Shown here in pieces: positions 8,941 to 21,950 of a DNA stretch of 22,588 nt. Location: positions 1-22,588 of the forward strand of contig JAUCBJ010002616.1 of the NCBI GenBank assembly GCA_032718475.1, given 5' to 3'. The notes beneath the pieces were generated by a model. That model searched no databases, was not told the origin of the DNA, and worked only from the letters and a program-made list of their open reading frames with translations. The position numbers and the translations under genes are program-made. This DNA is from Nemertoderma westbladi (Eukaryota > Xenacoelomorpha > Nemertodermatida > Nemertodermatidae). Position 1 is the first letter of the stretch; the number at the start of each line of letters is the position of its first letter.

Positions 8941-9627
8941 CTAAATCACGAAAGATATCATATTCTATGGTATTTGGGATTTAAAATAAAATATTAAAAA
9001 TCAAACCAAAGAAGTAAATTAACGTAAAATAAACTTTACCTTAAATTATCTAGAGAAATTTCCCAGAAAATAAAAAGTACTTTAGACCTAGATAATCAGT
9101 ATTAAGAAGTCTATAAATAAAGCAGTTCGGAGGTTTCGCCAGAAATGGTGGCTTTCTCAGGGGGACGATCCAATATGATATAGAACTTACAAGTTTTTAA
9201 ATCAAGTATTCTCGTCTCGCTTACATAACTACTATTATTTGGTTTATTGGACTGGATATACTCATATGTGTCATAATTTATGTGTAACTCAATAATATCG
9301 CGATATTTTGTTTCACTCCTAAATCATATCAATTCAAAATCTGTAAATATTATGTCGTGTTAATAATTAATGTTATTATTATTATATTATAAATGATCCA
9401 ATAATATTTGTACATTACTTGCGTGCTTAAAGTAGCACTTTATGCAGTGCTGCGCGAAGGGGCCACCATTGTGTTATATGGCGGAACAGGGGAAGTATAC
9501 GATAATATCAAGGGGAAATAAAGAATTATCATTACTGCTATAAATTCATATACAATGGCGATCGCCTAAAGTGAAAGTAATATAATAACACGAAAATAAA
9601 TGTAAGTTATAAGAAATAGTCCAGTTA
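8941..9627. other. Sequence between the coiled-coil exon and the RBBP4 3' end
   Basis: AT-rich. It contains the recurring 17-mer variant CTGCGCGAAGGGGCCAC at 9450-9466 and a small hairpin-forming stretch at about 9128-9172 (GCCA/TGGC stem on the minus strand). No exon with ATG plus donor could be supported on the minus strand. Confidence 0.4.
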
Positions 9628-9633
9628 TTTATT
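9628..9633 (-). promoter_or_regulatory. Candidate RBBP4 polyadenylation signal AATAAA
   Basis: This is the first AATAAA on the minus strand that I see after the RBBP4 stop at 10121. It would give a 3' UTR of about 490 bases that includes the whole G-rich 31-bp minisatellite. Confidence 0.45.
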
Positions 9634-9910
9634 ACACAAAATTGCATGAGTTTCAGTTCATTTAAGCGATAATAATAAAAATAAAGGTTTTAGTGAATTC
9701 AGTTTGTTTGAGTTTATATTCATTATCAGTTACAAATAATCGGGGAAGTCGCCTAGTGAACCAACAAACAACCGCCGCATGATAAAGTCGTCTACCGTTC
9801 TGTGCGTTCCGCCTTCCTATTTAGCTACAGTTCCACAAGTCGCTCATATGTACTGTACAGACCCCCCCCCCCGGCCCATCCCACCCAGTAACAGCCCCCC
9901 CCCCCCCCCC

Positions 9911-13189
<3,279 letters not shown>

Positions 13190-13815
13190 TAAACGGTTTC
13201 ATGTCAGATATTTCTAAAATGTTTTCATTTCAGCCCACTAGCGTTAGACTGGAGAACTGCTGCGGGATTACCGTCCCAACTAAGATGCAGCATGATGATG
13301 GTCTACGGCTCAGCATGTACATCTGCGAAGTTTCAGCTTAAATGGATAGGCCCTAACTAATAACGAGATGAGAGGTTTTCACTTTCAGATATTTCGTCCT
13401 CTAGCGGCAGACTGGAAAACTGCAGATGAATAACTTCCTTAAAGAGACGCAGCATGTGGTCTGGTAACTGGTATACATATACTGTATTACAAGATTTAGC
13501 TTTATACTAAGATCAAGGGAGTTGGGAAAGGTTATTATTTTCATACATTTCGCAGACAAAGCAGCAGACTGGAGAACTGCAGACCGGATTGCCGACCCCA
13601 CAAACACACCGGATGTGCATATCTGACAAGTTTCAGCTTGAACGAATTAAAAGCAAAGAAATGGTAGGACATTTAATGTTTAAACATGTAGCCCTCTAGC
13701 GGGATACTGTTGAATTAATGGTGTCTGAAAGTCTCTTAAAAAATCTAAACTTTTGGTCTCATTAACACCTACAAATATTCAACTCGTCAGCTTTAAAAAC
13801 GACTGGGTAGTGTAT
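13190..13815. repeat. Inverted copy of the 6898-7740 dispersed repeat family
   Basis: Read on the minus strand, about 13640-13720 repeats the words TTTCTTTGCTTTTAATTCG and CATTAAATGTCCTACC, next to a CCCGCTAGAGGG box as at 7150-7220. The segment 13200-13640 has three degenerate units with CTGCAGTTCTCCAGTCTGC-like words. It is more diverged than the two 7-kb copies. The copies lie on opposite sides of RBBP4, in opposite orientation. Confidence 0.75.
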
Positions 13816-14744
13816 ATCTGTATAGATATCACATAATTCTGTCCTTATCTGATCTGATCTGATATGACAGCATCTGATCCTATAACCAATCAGGAGAAAG
13901 AGATATAATATTTACCTAACTGTCTGTTAGGTAAATAGCCAATACTGCAATAGCAGAATAGGGGATCATGTTTCACGTCGCCCTGTTACGTATCAGTATC
14001 ATCATATGACGTAGTAGTACAGGCATACCGGTATTAGGGCGGTGCGTTTTTTACTTTTTTTTCGATTTCATTGTTCTACCGGTGCACAAAAGTTGCCAAA
14101 TGGTAAAAATATGAGGCAAAACAAATTTCTTTAAATTTCGTCTATATCGCTTCATGGATCCCAAGATGGTTGAAATTTTGAGGCATCGCGATGCGCCATA
14201 ATTAAATTTATAGCAATATAACACATTAATGAAAGATCAATGACTCAAGAAAGAACTTCCTGCATGCATGAAATGTCATCAAAGGGGTCCAAACTTAGTT
14301 AGATACCAACATTTTAATTTTTGGATCAAGGGAACTAGTGCCACAGGCACATGGACAGAACCTACAGTACCGTTTGGCGCAAGTGGTGATAATTATCAAT
14401 TTTCGCGATAGCCAACTTTGAGTTATCCTACTACATTAATATTATGCTCATTAGAACCGCAATGACCGATTTAGTGGGGGTTGACACCTTCAAAATAAAC
14501 GTAGAGCGAATAGTTCTTGAAATATCGCTGAAAATGCGTAAGTCCGGCACAAGTCTACATTACCACCTTGATGCGATATGGATAAATCCTCCAAAAATTT
14601 TATTTTGAATTATCTCAAGGAATCAAGAATAGACACATCGCTGCAACAAGTTGATTTAGTGTATACAGACACCTTCAAAATTAAAGAGTAGTGATTAATT
14701 CACTATACAGTAGTTTTTGTACAAAATGTATGGAATGGGTCAAC

Positions 14745-15050
14745 TCAATATCAAGTATTAATTAAAGTAAATAAAGTAATTTTTGTTCGGCCACTAGGCC
14801 AGGGATTACGCACAAAGTCTGACGACTTATTTCCAGTGCGGTACCCCCAGAACTTTACTCCCCAGAGGAAACTCAAGTACTCATTTAGCTACCACTTAAG
14901 GATGCAAGGCAGAGATGCGCCCTGGCTGGTCCCTTTAAAGCATTCGTGCCGAAACGAAAACTGCCCTGGCCCATGTGAGGATCGAACTCACGACCTACAG
15001 GAGATGTGAATTCAATGCAACCATTACACCAAGGTGGAACAGTCTTATAG
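14745..15050 (-). mobile_element. tRNA-derived SINE at the centre of the foldback element
   Basis: The minus-strand head at 15040-14967 looks like a tRNA. It has A-box TGGTGTAATGG (15031-15021), B-box GAGTTCGATCC (14989-14979) and a perfect 5-bp T stem GTGAG/CTCAC. The acceptor halves do not pair and the anticodon arm is poor, so it is not a functional tRNA gene. A non-tRNA body of about 190 bp follows, ending in a TTTACTTTA-rich tail near 14760. The ancestry looks closest to Glu/Asp/Gly tRNAs but is unresolved. No target duplication was found. Its limits are set mainly by where the foldback arms stop matching. Confidence 0.75.
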
Positions 15051-15616
15051 TGGATATAGTCTTGACATTTTGTAAAATAACTCAAGAACTAATGACTTTA
15101 CTCTTATTTTAAAGGTGTCGACACCCACTACATCGATCATTTCTGTGATGTGTCTATTCTTGATTCCTTTAGATAATTCAAGTTATCATTTTTAGTGTAT
15201 TTGTCCATATCACATCAACGCGGTAATGTAGACTTGTGCCGGACTTCACATTTTCTGCAATATCTCAAGAACTATTCGCTCTACGTTTGTTTTGAAGTTG
15301 TCTACCCCCACTAAATCGGACATTGCGGTTCTAATGAATGAGCATAATATTCATGCAGTAGGAGAACTCAAAGTTGGCTATCGCGAAAATTTAGAATTAT
15401 CACCACTTGCGCCAAATGGTAGGTTCTGGCCATGTGCCTGTGGCACTAGTTCCCTTGATCCAAAAATTAAAATTTTGGTATCTAACTAAGTTTGGACCCA
15501 TTTGATGCATGCAGGAAGTTCTTTCTTGAGTCATTGATCTTTCATTAATGTGTTATATTGTTATAATTTTAATTGTGGTGCATCGGAAGGCTCAAAATTT
15601 CAACCCCCTTGGGATC

Positions 15617-16819
15617 TGTAAAAGCTTTTGCGGAATTGGCTGGTTATTTTCCCCGCAAAGTACTCTGTAGTTGGTTTGACGGGCATAAAAGGCCGTTTCA
15701 TTACTGTACTGGTGTTTTAGTGGACATAAAAAGCCATTTCTTCTGTATGTGTACTTTAGCTTACATAACTAGCAATTTTATGTCGCAATACGCTAAAATC
15801 CTCTTGACACAGTGTAGTTACTATGACGACAGCTAACAGCTGATCTGTACACGTGTAGCTTTTCCTTTGTCTCTTTGTTCGGACAACCAATCACAGCGAT
15901 TCTCCTGTTATTTGTACAGAAACCTCCGGGAAATCGCGCAATGCATTACTGTTTATGTTTACCTTTTTTCCTGATGCCAGAAGACCGGCTTTGGAATCTC
16001 TGTGTTTTCAGGCTTTAGCCAAACATTAGTAGGCTTGATCATCGAAACGTATATCTGTTATCAAACAAACCACACATATCATACCATTACAAACCAAACC
16101 ATATCACTACATACTTACTGTTTATTCAACTACAAACACCGCATTTTTACTGCTATTTACTGTCGGTCATTAATTATATCAGTTGATGGAATATTATTAT
16201 ATTGGATAATATCGATAAATTAATTATAAAACCCTCAATCTTCTTGATATACTGAAGGTAAGAGAGACCGGTTACATATAACAATTGCAACTTACATTAA
16301 AGTGGTTTTGGAGTGAATCTAATGCTATTTCATAGGCACTACATGAGTCGGTTACTGTTCTCTTTATATGTAACTAAAATTACTGAAGGTCGGCATATCA
16401 GTGTGCAGTATTGTGTAGTAGTGTGCAGGATTGTGATTGATAACAAAGCATCTCCTAAAGAATGCGCTTTATACGTGAATCCATAGCCATCCCGTTGTGT
16501 CTAGTATAAGTCATAACTCTGTTTACATATTTAGAGCGCCACGTCCTAAAGGAACTGTTAATATTTACCGAAAGTGAATAATATTGGTCAGAAATTATAT
16601 CCTAACGATCAGTCGAATAATACAGTAGGCCTACATCGCAATAAGGTCAAGCTTCCGAATCCAGTCTCCCGGGTATATCCAGCGGGTGAATGGTCGCGCA
16701 TAGACGGGCTTCGGCTAATGTAGTGTATAAAATATTCGTCATAGGCTAAAGTCGATTTATAATCTAGAAGACATCTAAATTTGGCAGGTTAAACTGCTAA
16801 AGGTCTGAAAGCGCGAACA
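15617..16819 (+). mobile_element. Solo-LTR-like insertion (TG...CA, 5-bp duplication GGATC)
   Basis: The right foldback arm is interrupted here. The insert begins TGTAAAAGC and ends GCGCGAACA, and is flanked by GGATC at 15612-15616 and 16820-16824. The opposite arm has one uninterrupted GGGATCCA (about 14157-14164 on the minus strand), which serves as the empty site. A TG...CA insert with a 5-bp duplication is typical of LTR retrotransposons; at 1203 bp with no coding region it fits a solo LTR. It contains a CCAATCA box near 15887 and a TATAAAAC box at 16225 on the plus strand, spaced unlike a single simple promoter. The strand is inferred from these boxes. The family (Gypsy, BEL/Pao or other) is undetermined. 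Confidence 0.7.
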
Positions 16820-16946
16820 GGATCCATCAAGATATAAATGAAATTTAGAGAAATTTACCTTAATTTTTTACCATTTGGCAACTTTTGCGCACCGGTAGAA
16901 CAACGAAATCGAAAAAAAGTAAAAAACGCACCACCCTATCCGGTAT

Positions 16947-17199
16947 GCATCCAATGCACCAAGGCAAGGCATGTTATATATTAAAAGGATGGCGGGTATA
17001 AATAAATAATATATATATAAACAAATCTTTCTTGTTAATAGTTATCATTATTAATAGTTAAAGTTAATTATATTAATTATAATTAATATTATTAATTAAA
17101 ATAATACATTTAAAATATTTGTTTGTTTGTTACGCTAAAGGGAAGGCAGGAAGGGGTATCTCTCTACTGTGTATATGGCGAAACACTTAACATGCCCCA
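16947..17199. other. AT-rich spacer
   Basis: Dominated by TTAATTAA- and TATATA-rich sequence (about 17000-17110). No gene or known signal is seen. Confidence 0.5.
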
Positions 17200-17560
17200 T
17201 ATTGCCAGCAGATACAGTGGAGTGAAGGCGATGATGAAGGAATATGGGAAGGTGTATGGGTATGTGGGGATCAATAAACGCTGTTGTTAACTTCCAATTT
17301 AAGGAAAAGAGCAGGTTACAGCGGCTGCAATTTCTAACTAAAACAATAAACGACGTTGCTACCTACAAATTGAGGGAAAGGAGCAGTATACAGAAACAGG
17401 GTTTTCTAACCAAAACAATAAACGATTTTGTTACCTAACAATTGAGGGAAAGGAAAATGTTACCTTACCGCCGCTGACTTTTCTAACCAAAACAATAAAC
17501 AACCATCCGGCCACCTTCCCACATTCCCATCCGCCCATTCCCCATGTGGCAATAATAGGT
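17200..17560. repeat. 72-77-bp tandem repeat (3 units) flanked by weak inverted repeats
   Basis: AATAAAC starts units at 17273, 17345, 17417 and 17494 (periods 72, 72, 77). Shared words are AGGGAAAGGAG and TTTCTAACCAAAAC. Around the units, GGAATATGGGAAGGTG on the left is the inverse of a close match CACCTTCCCACATTCC on the right (17511-17526), and ATATTGCCA on the left matches TGGCAATAAT on the right. This suggests a small foldback element with a tandem core. Confidence 0.7.
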
Positions 17561-18192
17561 TGATAAATAATTAGCATAAACGTAATTAGTTAAGTACTAC
17601 AGTATTAGTAGTAAGAAGATTGTGATATCGTGTTAAAGTGAATTGGGAAAGCAATCACCTGTAGTTGTTTAATTAGAGCCCTAAGTGTGTAAGTGTAATG
17701 TGGGGAGAGGGAGATTGCGTGATGTGTATAGTGTAGGTTGAAGTGAGAGAGAATATCGATACTTTGTATTTATTTATTTAACAATCACTATATTATTATT
17801 GTGAGAGTATATTACATTTGTATTTAACTGATTTATTGTATATACTGTATCAACATAAATATACACTATCAGTCTATACACCTCCACCACGTCCTACCTA
17901 CACCACTATCGTTGCCAGGCAACACTATTTACAAAATTTACTGATTTATTACATTACATTATATATATACTGTATATAGGCATATATATTTAGTCAAACT
18001 CAGCTTTTGTTTACACCCACCTTCTTACTAACCGTTCGACTGACTGATCAATAGATCATCCCCCTCAAAAAATAAAGGACGTCGCGCACGCACTTAATAA
18101 AGATTAATTTAAAAAAATAAAAAATCGACATGTATAAAATTGCAATAAAAAGGTATTATATAGATGATCCTGGTATTCTTCACATGGGCCGT
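17561..18192. other. Non-coding, nothing recognised
   Basis: Low-complexity AT-rich sequence with TATATACTGTATATA near 17960. No frame, RNA gene or repeat copy could be supported. Confidence 0.5.
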
Positions 18193-18692
18193 CACCAAAA
18201 TTTGGCACTCGCCGCGCCGCTAAAAACAAGTTTAAAATTTCTAGCTTATTTTATATGAATTCCATCATAGAACCCTCACAAATCCGTATAACGCAAGAAA
18301 CCCCATACTTCCGAAAAATACAAGTTTGAGATGTATAGTTATTTAGATAAATATTTATTTCATTGAATTCAGAGCCCCCATAAACCACTACAATGTAAGA
18401 TATGACTATGAGTTGTCACAATCAATTGAACTATTGAATGAATTTTCAAAATTTCTTGCTGGCACCAAACTTTGCACACAGCACCGAAAAATACAACGTT
18501 GATGATATGCCTGGTGCAATTCATATATATTCCAACGAAACTAGAACGCCTAAAACTCCTATTGCGGAAAAAACAGCTTCAAATAATCAATTTACAAAAT
18601 TGAAATATTTCAAAATTTGGGGCTGGCACCAAAATTTGGCACCCGCCGCTAAAAACAAGATTACAATTTCTAGCTTATTTTATATGATTTCC
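18193..18692. repeat. Direct repeats of about 68 bp, 434 bp apart
   Basis: 18193-18263 and 18627-18692 share CACCAAAATTTGGCAC, CGCCGCTAAAAACAAG and TTTCTAGCTTATTTTATATG. Degenerate intermediate units are present: CACCAAACTTTGCACACAGC at 18463 and paired CCGAAAAATACAA words at 18313 and 18484. This looks like a decayed tandem repeat. The 86-residue open frame over it has no recognisable domain. Confidence 0.75.
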
Positions 18693-19176
18693 TTTTAGTT
18701 AGTTTCAGTTAGTCTTTTAGTTAGTAGCGTTAGTTTCAGAGGGGGAGGTGTTATAGGGGGTGTATATATAGGTGAGGTACAGTATTATAGAGGATGCATG
18801 TGTATAGTATAATTAGCATTAGCACTTGGCCTACAGCTATAAAGTGTATACTGTTTGCTGTTAGAATCTTCTATTAATCTGTTAATGCTCTATACTATAC
18901 AATTGTACAGTTAGTACAAAAATTAATTATTAAATAATTAGGTAATTAATTGCTGACAAACAGAGTGTTCATGTTGATCAAGAAAATATCGGGCAAAGTT
19001 GTCCCACACAAGGCAAAGTAGCCCTATTTTAAAGCACGTTTAACCCTTGTGTACCCCTTTGTTTCTCAAACATATGATTCCTCTTTGAGGTCAATCTTGA
19101 CCTCATGTAAAATGCAGGAATGAGAGTGTAGGTCCAAAAAAAACTTATTGTCGAATTTCAACTCAGTTCGCACATC
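18693..19176. other. Non-coding, nothing recognised
   Basis: Contains short TTAGTTAGT duplications near 18695-18730 and a TTGAGGTCAA/TTGACCTCA inverted word near 19086-19103. Otherwise featureless. Confidence 0.4.
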
Positions 19177-19370
19177 ATATGTCATCAAATGGGCCCAAAC
19201 TTCGATAGATACCAAAATTTTGATTTGGGGATGACGCGGGAAATTTTCCCACAGGCACATGGCCTCTTCCTTCCCGCCCTTGGCGCAACTGAGTCATATT
19301 CCCCATTTTTGTGATGATCAATTTCTATTACTCCTTCTGCATTGATATTATGCTCATTAGAACCGCAATT
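19177..19370. repeat. Diverged fragment of the 14035-16938 foldback arm
   Basis: It aligns with about 14270-14462 in the same orientation. ATGTCATCAAA, GATACCAAAATTTT, CCACAGGCACATGG, TTGGCGCAA and ATATTATGCTCATTAGAACC match in order with small gaps. It has no inverted partner nearby, so the family is dispersed rather than unique. Confidence 0.8.
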
Positions 19371-19887
19371 TTCCCACTAGTTTCCCCAGCTCGATTTAGG
19401 TGCTCCAGTCTTAGTGGTGCTTGCTTTGGTCTCTCCAGCTCCCATGTTTTTATCGGTCTTATTTGATTAATGGGTCCTACAATCTTATTTTTTGTCATTA
19501 AGTTATTTTTTATATTGTCATGCCGCAGGCAAGTGAATTGAAAAACCCCACGAAGCGGTCTACTGTACCTACAAACTGCAGTCAGTGACCAGCAGAGGTC
19601 AGTTAGAAAATGAAGTTATGAAATGGAGAAGTTTAGTTTAGGTAATGAATGAGACATATTATGTACTGTATAAAAACTAACCGCATGGGAAAAGGGGAAA
19701 ACTTCTTGGTGATTTATTATTACGCATCACGCAGGCAAAATTTAGCAATACTAGCAATGCTACTGCTTTCTCTTGCCACTTCGCATTACATTACAGCTAC
19801 AACATTATTATAGTACTCAGTTATAAGCTCAGTTCTAGAACGCACTGTGAAATTAGGTTATCGTTTCTAAATTTAAAGTTTAGTATA
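19371..19887. other. Non-coding, nothing firmly recognised
   Basis: Two similar words, CATGCCGCAGGCAA (about 19520) and CATCACGCAGGCAA (about 19726), lie about 206 bp apart. No frame or gene was supported. Confidence 0.35.
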
Positions 19888-20752
19888 ATGGGGTAGACGA
19901 CTCGGAAATATTTTTTCGAGTTTTCGTTGGTTTCATGTGAAAGAGCATGTGAAAAAACTCCAGAGAGCAATTTTACTTCAAAAAAATTAATATTTGCCGT
20001 GTTATAGCGATTTTAAAACGCAAAATTAGCAACATCGAAAAATCAGGCCGTTTCAGAAAACTGCACGAGTGACGTCAGCCATAACACAGCAACAGTCGTC
20101 AAGCGCAGTGGATTGGCTAATATAAAGTATAATATTGCAGTATCTAAAATAAAACAAATAATAAATGTAGCTATGTATTTATTTGGATGTGTATTTGTGT
20201 TGTGTTAAGAATCGATTATAGGATAGCGGCATGGAGGCAAATTATTCATATCAAGTTAATTATTCTAGAATAATATTGATTTCGCCCATACCTGTACCAT
20301 AGAGCTGTAGCTAAAAACAAATATAGCTAGCTAAATACTGCCAGGCGTTTCATTAATCTATTTTTTAATTGTTTTTACAGCGAACAATGCGGGATGGGTA
20401 GATTAGCACTAGATGGTAATTTTTTTTTTTTTTGTCGGTTCACTGTAAAGTGTTACTGGTACTGTACTAGTGTTGCCCGTGTCACCATTATTCTGCCTTT
20501 AATAATAGCTGTATTTGGTTTGACATCCAAAAATATCAAAATACCAAAAAATACCAAAACATAATGTTTTGGGCTATAGGTTTATGTTCTTGACATATTT
20601 TGGCTAGTTACATTTGAAAAAAAAAATGTTTTAAAGAAAATAAAAACAAATGTTTGTGATAGCTAGTGTTTTCAATGGTATGTACTGTTTTAATATTGTA
20701 GCTAGTGTTTTTATAAAATTCCACAAAATCTTATTTTTTGATGCCATTTCAG

Positions 20753-21021
20753 ATGCCATTACACCAACGCATGTGGTAGAAGTAAAATGTCCAACATCAA
20801 AACATGCCATTCAAGAATCGTATATTATCACAATCGAATATCGTAAGTGATAAATTCATGGCACAAATCCAACTTAAAATGCTTCCAATCCATCTTTTGA
20901 AATGAATGGCGAAGTGAAAATAGTTGAAGTATCATATGATTCCATATACATGCAAAGTTTACTGAAAAGTAGTCCTAGCTTCTGGAAGGAATATATATTT
21001 CCCAAAATTGTGAAAAAATAG
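20753..21021 (+). pseudogene. YqaJ-type nuclease remnant, two exon pieces
   Basis: Piece 1 (20753-20842) follows the acceptor-like CATTTCAG and ends at a consensus donor GTAAGT. It encodes AITPTHVVEVKCPTSKHAIQ and a short tail. VEVKCP matches the E-x-K-C-P nuclease motif of YqaJ/lambda-exonuclease folds. Piece 2 (20881-21021) encodes VEVSYDSIYMQSLLKSSPSF then WKEYIFPKIVKK and a TAG stop, matching the usual C-terminal end of these proteins (FW-x-x-x-x-x-P-K-x). The middle of the domain, including the Gln-rich helix, and everything N-terminal are missing. In-frame stops lie between the pieces, so it is not functional. Confidence 0.65.
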
Positions 21022-21523
21022 ATAATTAAAAATGTAAATTATACAGTAGTTATAGTTCAACTAAATTCTGATTAATGCTGATTGTATTGAGATGGCAGCT
21101 GAAGATATTTTTACTACGTCATCCATTACAGCTACACATTGACTAACTATCAACTATCAATTGGAATTCAATAATTTAAGTTGTATAAAAATAATTACAA
21201 TCGAAAAAGTGCGAATCCACAATCTAATCCAAAGTAATCTAAGTTTTGAAGCTTAATAAAACATTAATAAGCTACTGGATTTCTACCACCTGGCAGTTTT
21301 AGCTACAAAATATGTTTTATTTTAATAGCTAACAACTGTATAGTTTGGGAAAAATAAGTATTATTCTGGAATAATTAACTTGTCATGAATCAATTTCCAC
21401 ATTAAGATATCAAATAATGTATTCTTAACACAACACAAAAACACACTAAATAAATATTAGCTACACAATTTATTTTAGTTACTAAGAGATTTATATTGTA
21501 TAGTAACCAATGAACATTTACTG

Positions 21524-21549
21524 CTGCACTAGTGACGTCACTAGTGCAG
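21524..21549. promoter_or_regulatory. 26-bp perfect palindrome centred on TGACGTCA
   Basis: CTGCACTAGTGAC followed by its exact inverse, at the inner end of the right terminal repeat. TGACGTCA is the full CRE/ATF consensus. The left terminal repeat also has TGACGTCA (20070-20077) but lacks the extended symmetry. Confidence 0.7.
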
Positions 21550-21754
21550 TTTTCTGAAACGGCCTGATTTTTCGATGTTGCTAATTTTGCGTTTTAAAAT
21601 CGCTATAACTCGGCCAATATTAATTTTTTTAAAGTAAAATTGCTCTCTGGGGTTTTTTCACATGCTCTTTCACATGAAACCAACGAAAACTCGAAAAAAA
21701 TTTTCCGAGTCGTCTACCCCATTAGCTACAACTACAACTACAGTACCTACTCAC

Positions 21755-21889
21755 TTGAATAGAAGTTCCAATACAAAATCTCTTGCGATGTGTCGAGAGT
21801 TGGTTGTAAAACCGAAATGACATTCCGCAGTCTGGGCAGACCAATCGTTCGCCCGGTTTATAGTAGCGAAAAGAATTTGTATCCGCCAT
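21755..21889 (-). CDS. First exon of a CCDC17-like zinc-finger protein gene
   Basis: ATG at 21889 in the context AGATGGCGG. Forty-five codons end at the donor CAA/GTGAGT, phase 0. The peptide begins MADTNSFRYYKPGERL and then has a short C2HC finger, VCPDCGMSFRFYNQLSTHRK, followed by RFCIG. The C-x2-C-x12-H-x4-C spacing followed by FCIG matches the N-terminus of coiled-coil domain-containing protein 17. Vertebrate CCDC17 continues into coiled coils, and its function is poorly known. The next exon is not adjacent. The phase-0 exon at 8761-8940, which leads into a coiled coil, is a candidate, but exons could also lie outside what I could recognise. An ISL2EU-like transposon fills the start of the intron. 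Confidence 0.65.
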
Positions 21890-21950
21890 CTATTTATGCT
21901 AAAAGTTTCTTAACCAATTAAACTTCCAGCAATTGTTATGATGTTGTATG

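Larger units (their letters stand above)
14035..16938. mobile_element. Foldback transposon with arms of about 700 bp, hAT-like, carrying two later insertions
   Basis: The left end TAGGGCGGTGCGTTTTTTAC (14035) is the inverse of the right end GTAAAAAACGCACCACCCTA (to 16938). The left arm runs 14035 to about 14735. The right arm is split into about 15055-15616 and 16825-16938. Sites flanking the ends are ACCGGTAT (14027-14034) and TCCGGTAT (16939-16946), 7 of 8 identical, as expected for an aged hAT target duplication. YAGGG termini also occur in the Ac branch of hAT. No transposase frame was seen. Arms look about 80 percent identical internally and better at the ends. A partial copy of the arm lies at 19177-19370. 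Confidence 0.75.
19888..21722. mobile_element. DNA transposon with 190-bp terminal inverted repeats, ISL2EU-like
   Basis: The termini are ATGGGGTAGACGACTCGG (19888) and its inverse CCGAGTCGTCTACCCCAT (to 21722), each followed by TA (19886-19887 and 21723-21724), which suggests a TA target duplication. The inverted repeats extend to 20077 and from 21533, about 190 bp each, closely similar, both ending at TGACGTCA. The interior carries exon-like remains of a YqaJ nuclease, the accessory protein of ISL2EU-type transposons as I recall the family. No transposase is recognisable, so the element is a deletion derivative. It ends about 30 bp from the donor of the zinc-finger exon, inside that gene's first intron. 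Confidence 0.8.

Noticed and set aside
9128-9172. Hammerhead ribozyme or U1 snRNA relic
   Set aside because: The minus strand has CTGAGAAA-GCCA-loop-TGGC-GAAAC, reminiscent of a hammerhead core. The CTGATGA box is wrong, and no flanking stems or cleavage site could be drawn. Similarity to U1 is limited to GGTGGCTTTCTCAGGG, without the ATACTTACCTG 5' end.
14967-15040. Functional tRNA gene
   Set aside because: A and B boxes and the T stem are good, but acceptor ends do not pair and the anticodon arm is not convincing. A non-tRNA body and tail follow, as in a SINE.
15573-15836. 87-codon plus-strand frame
   Set aside because: It crosses the junction between the foldback arm and the LTR-like insert and has no recognisable domain.
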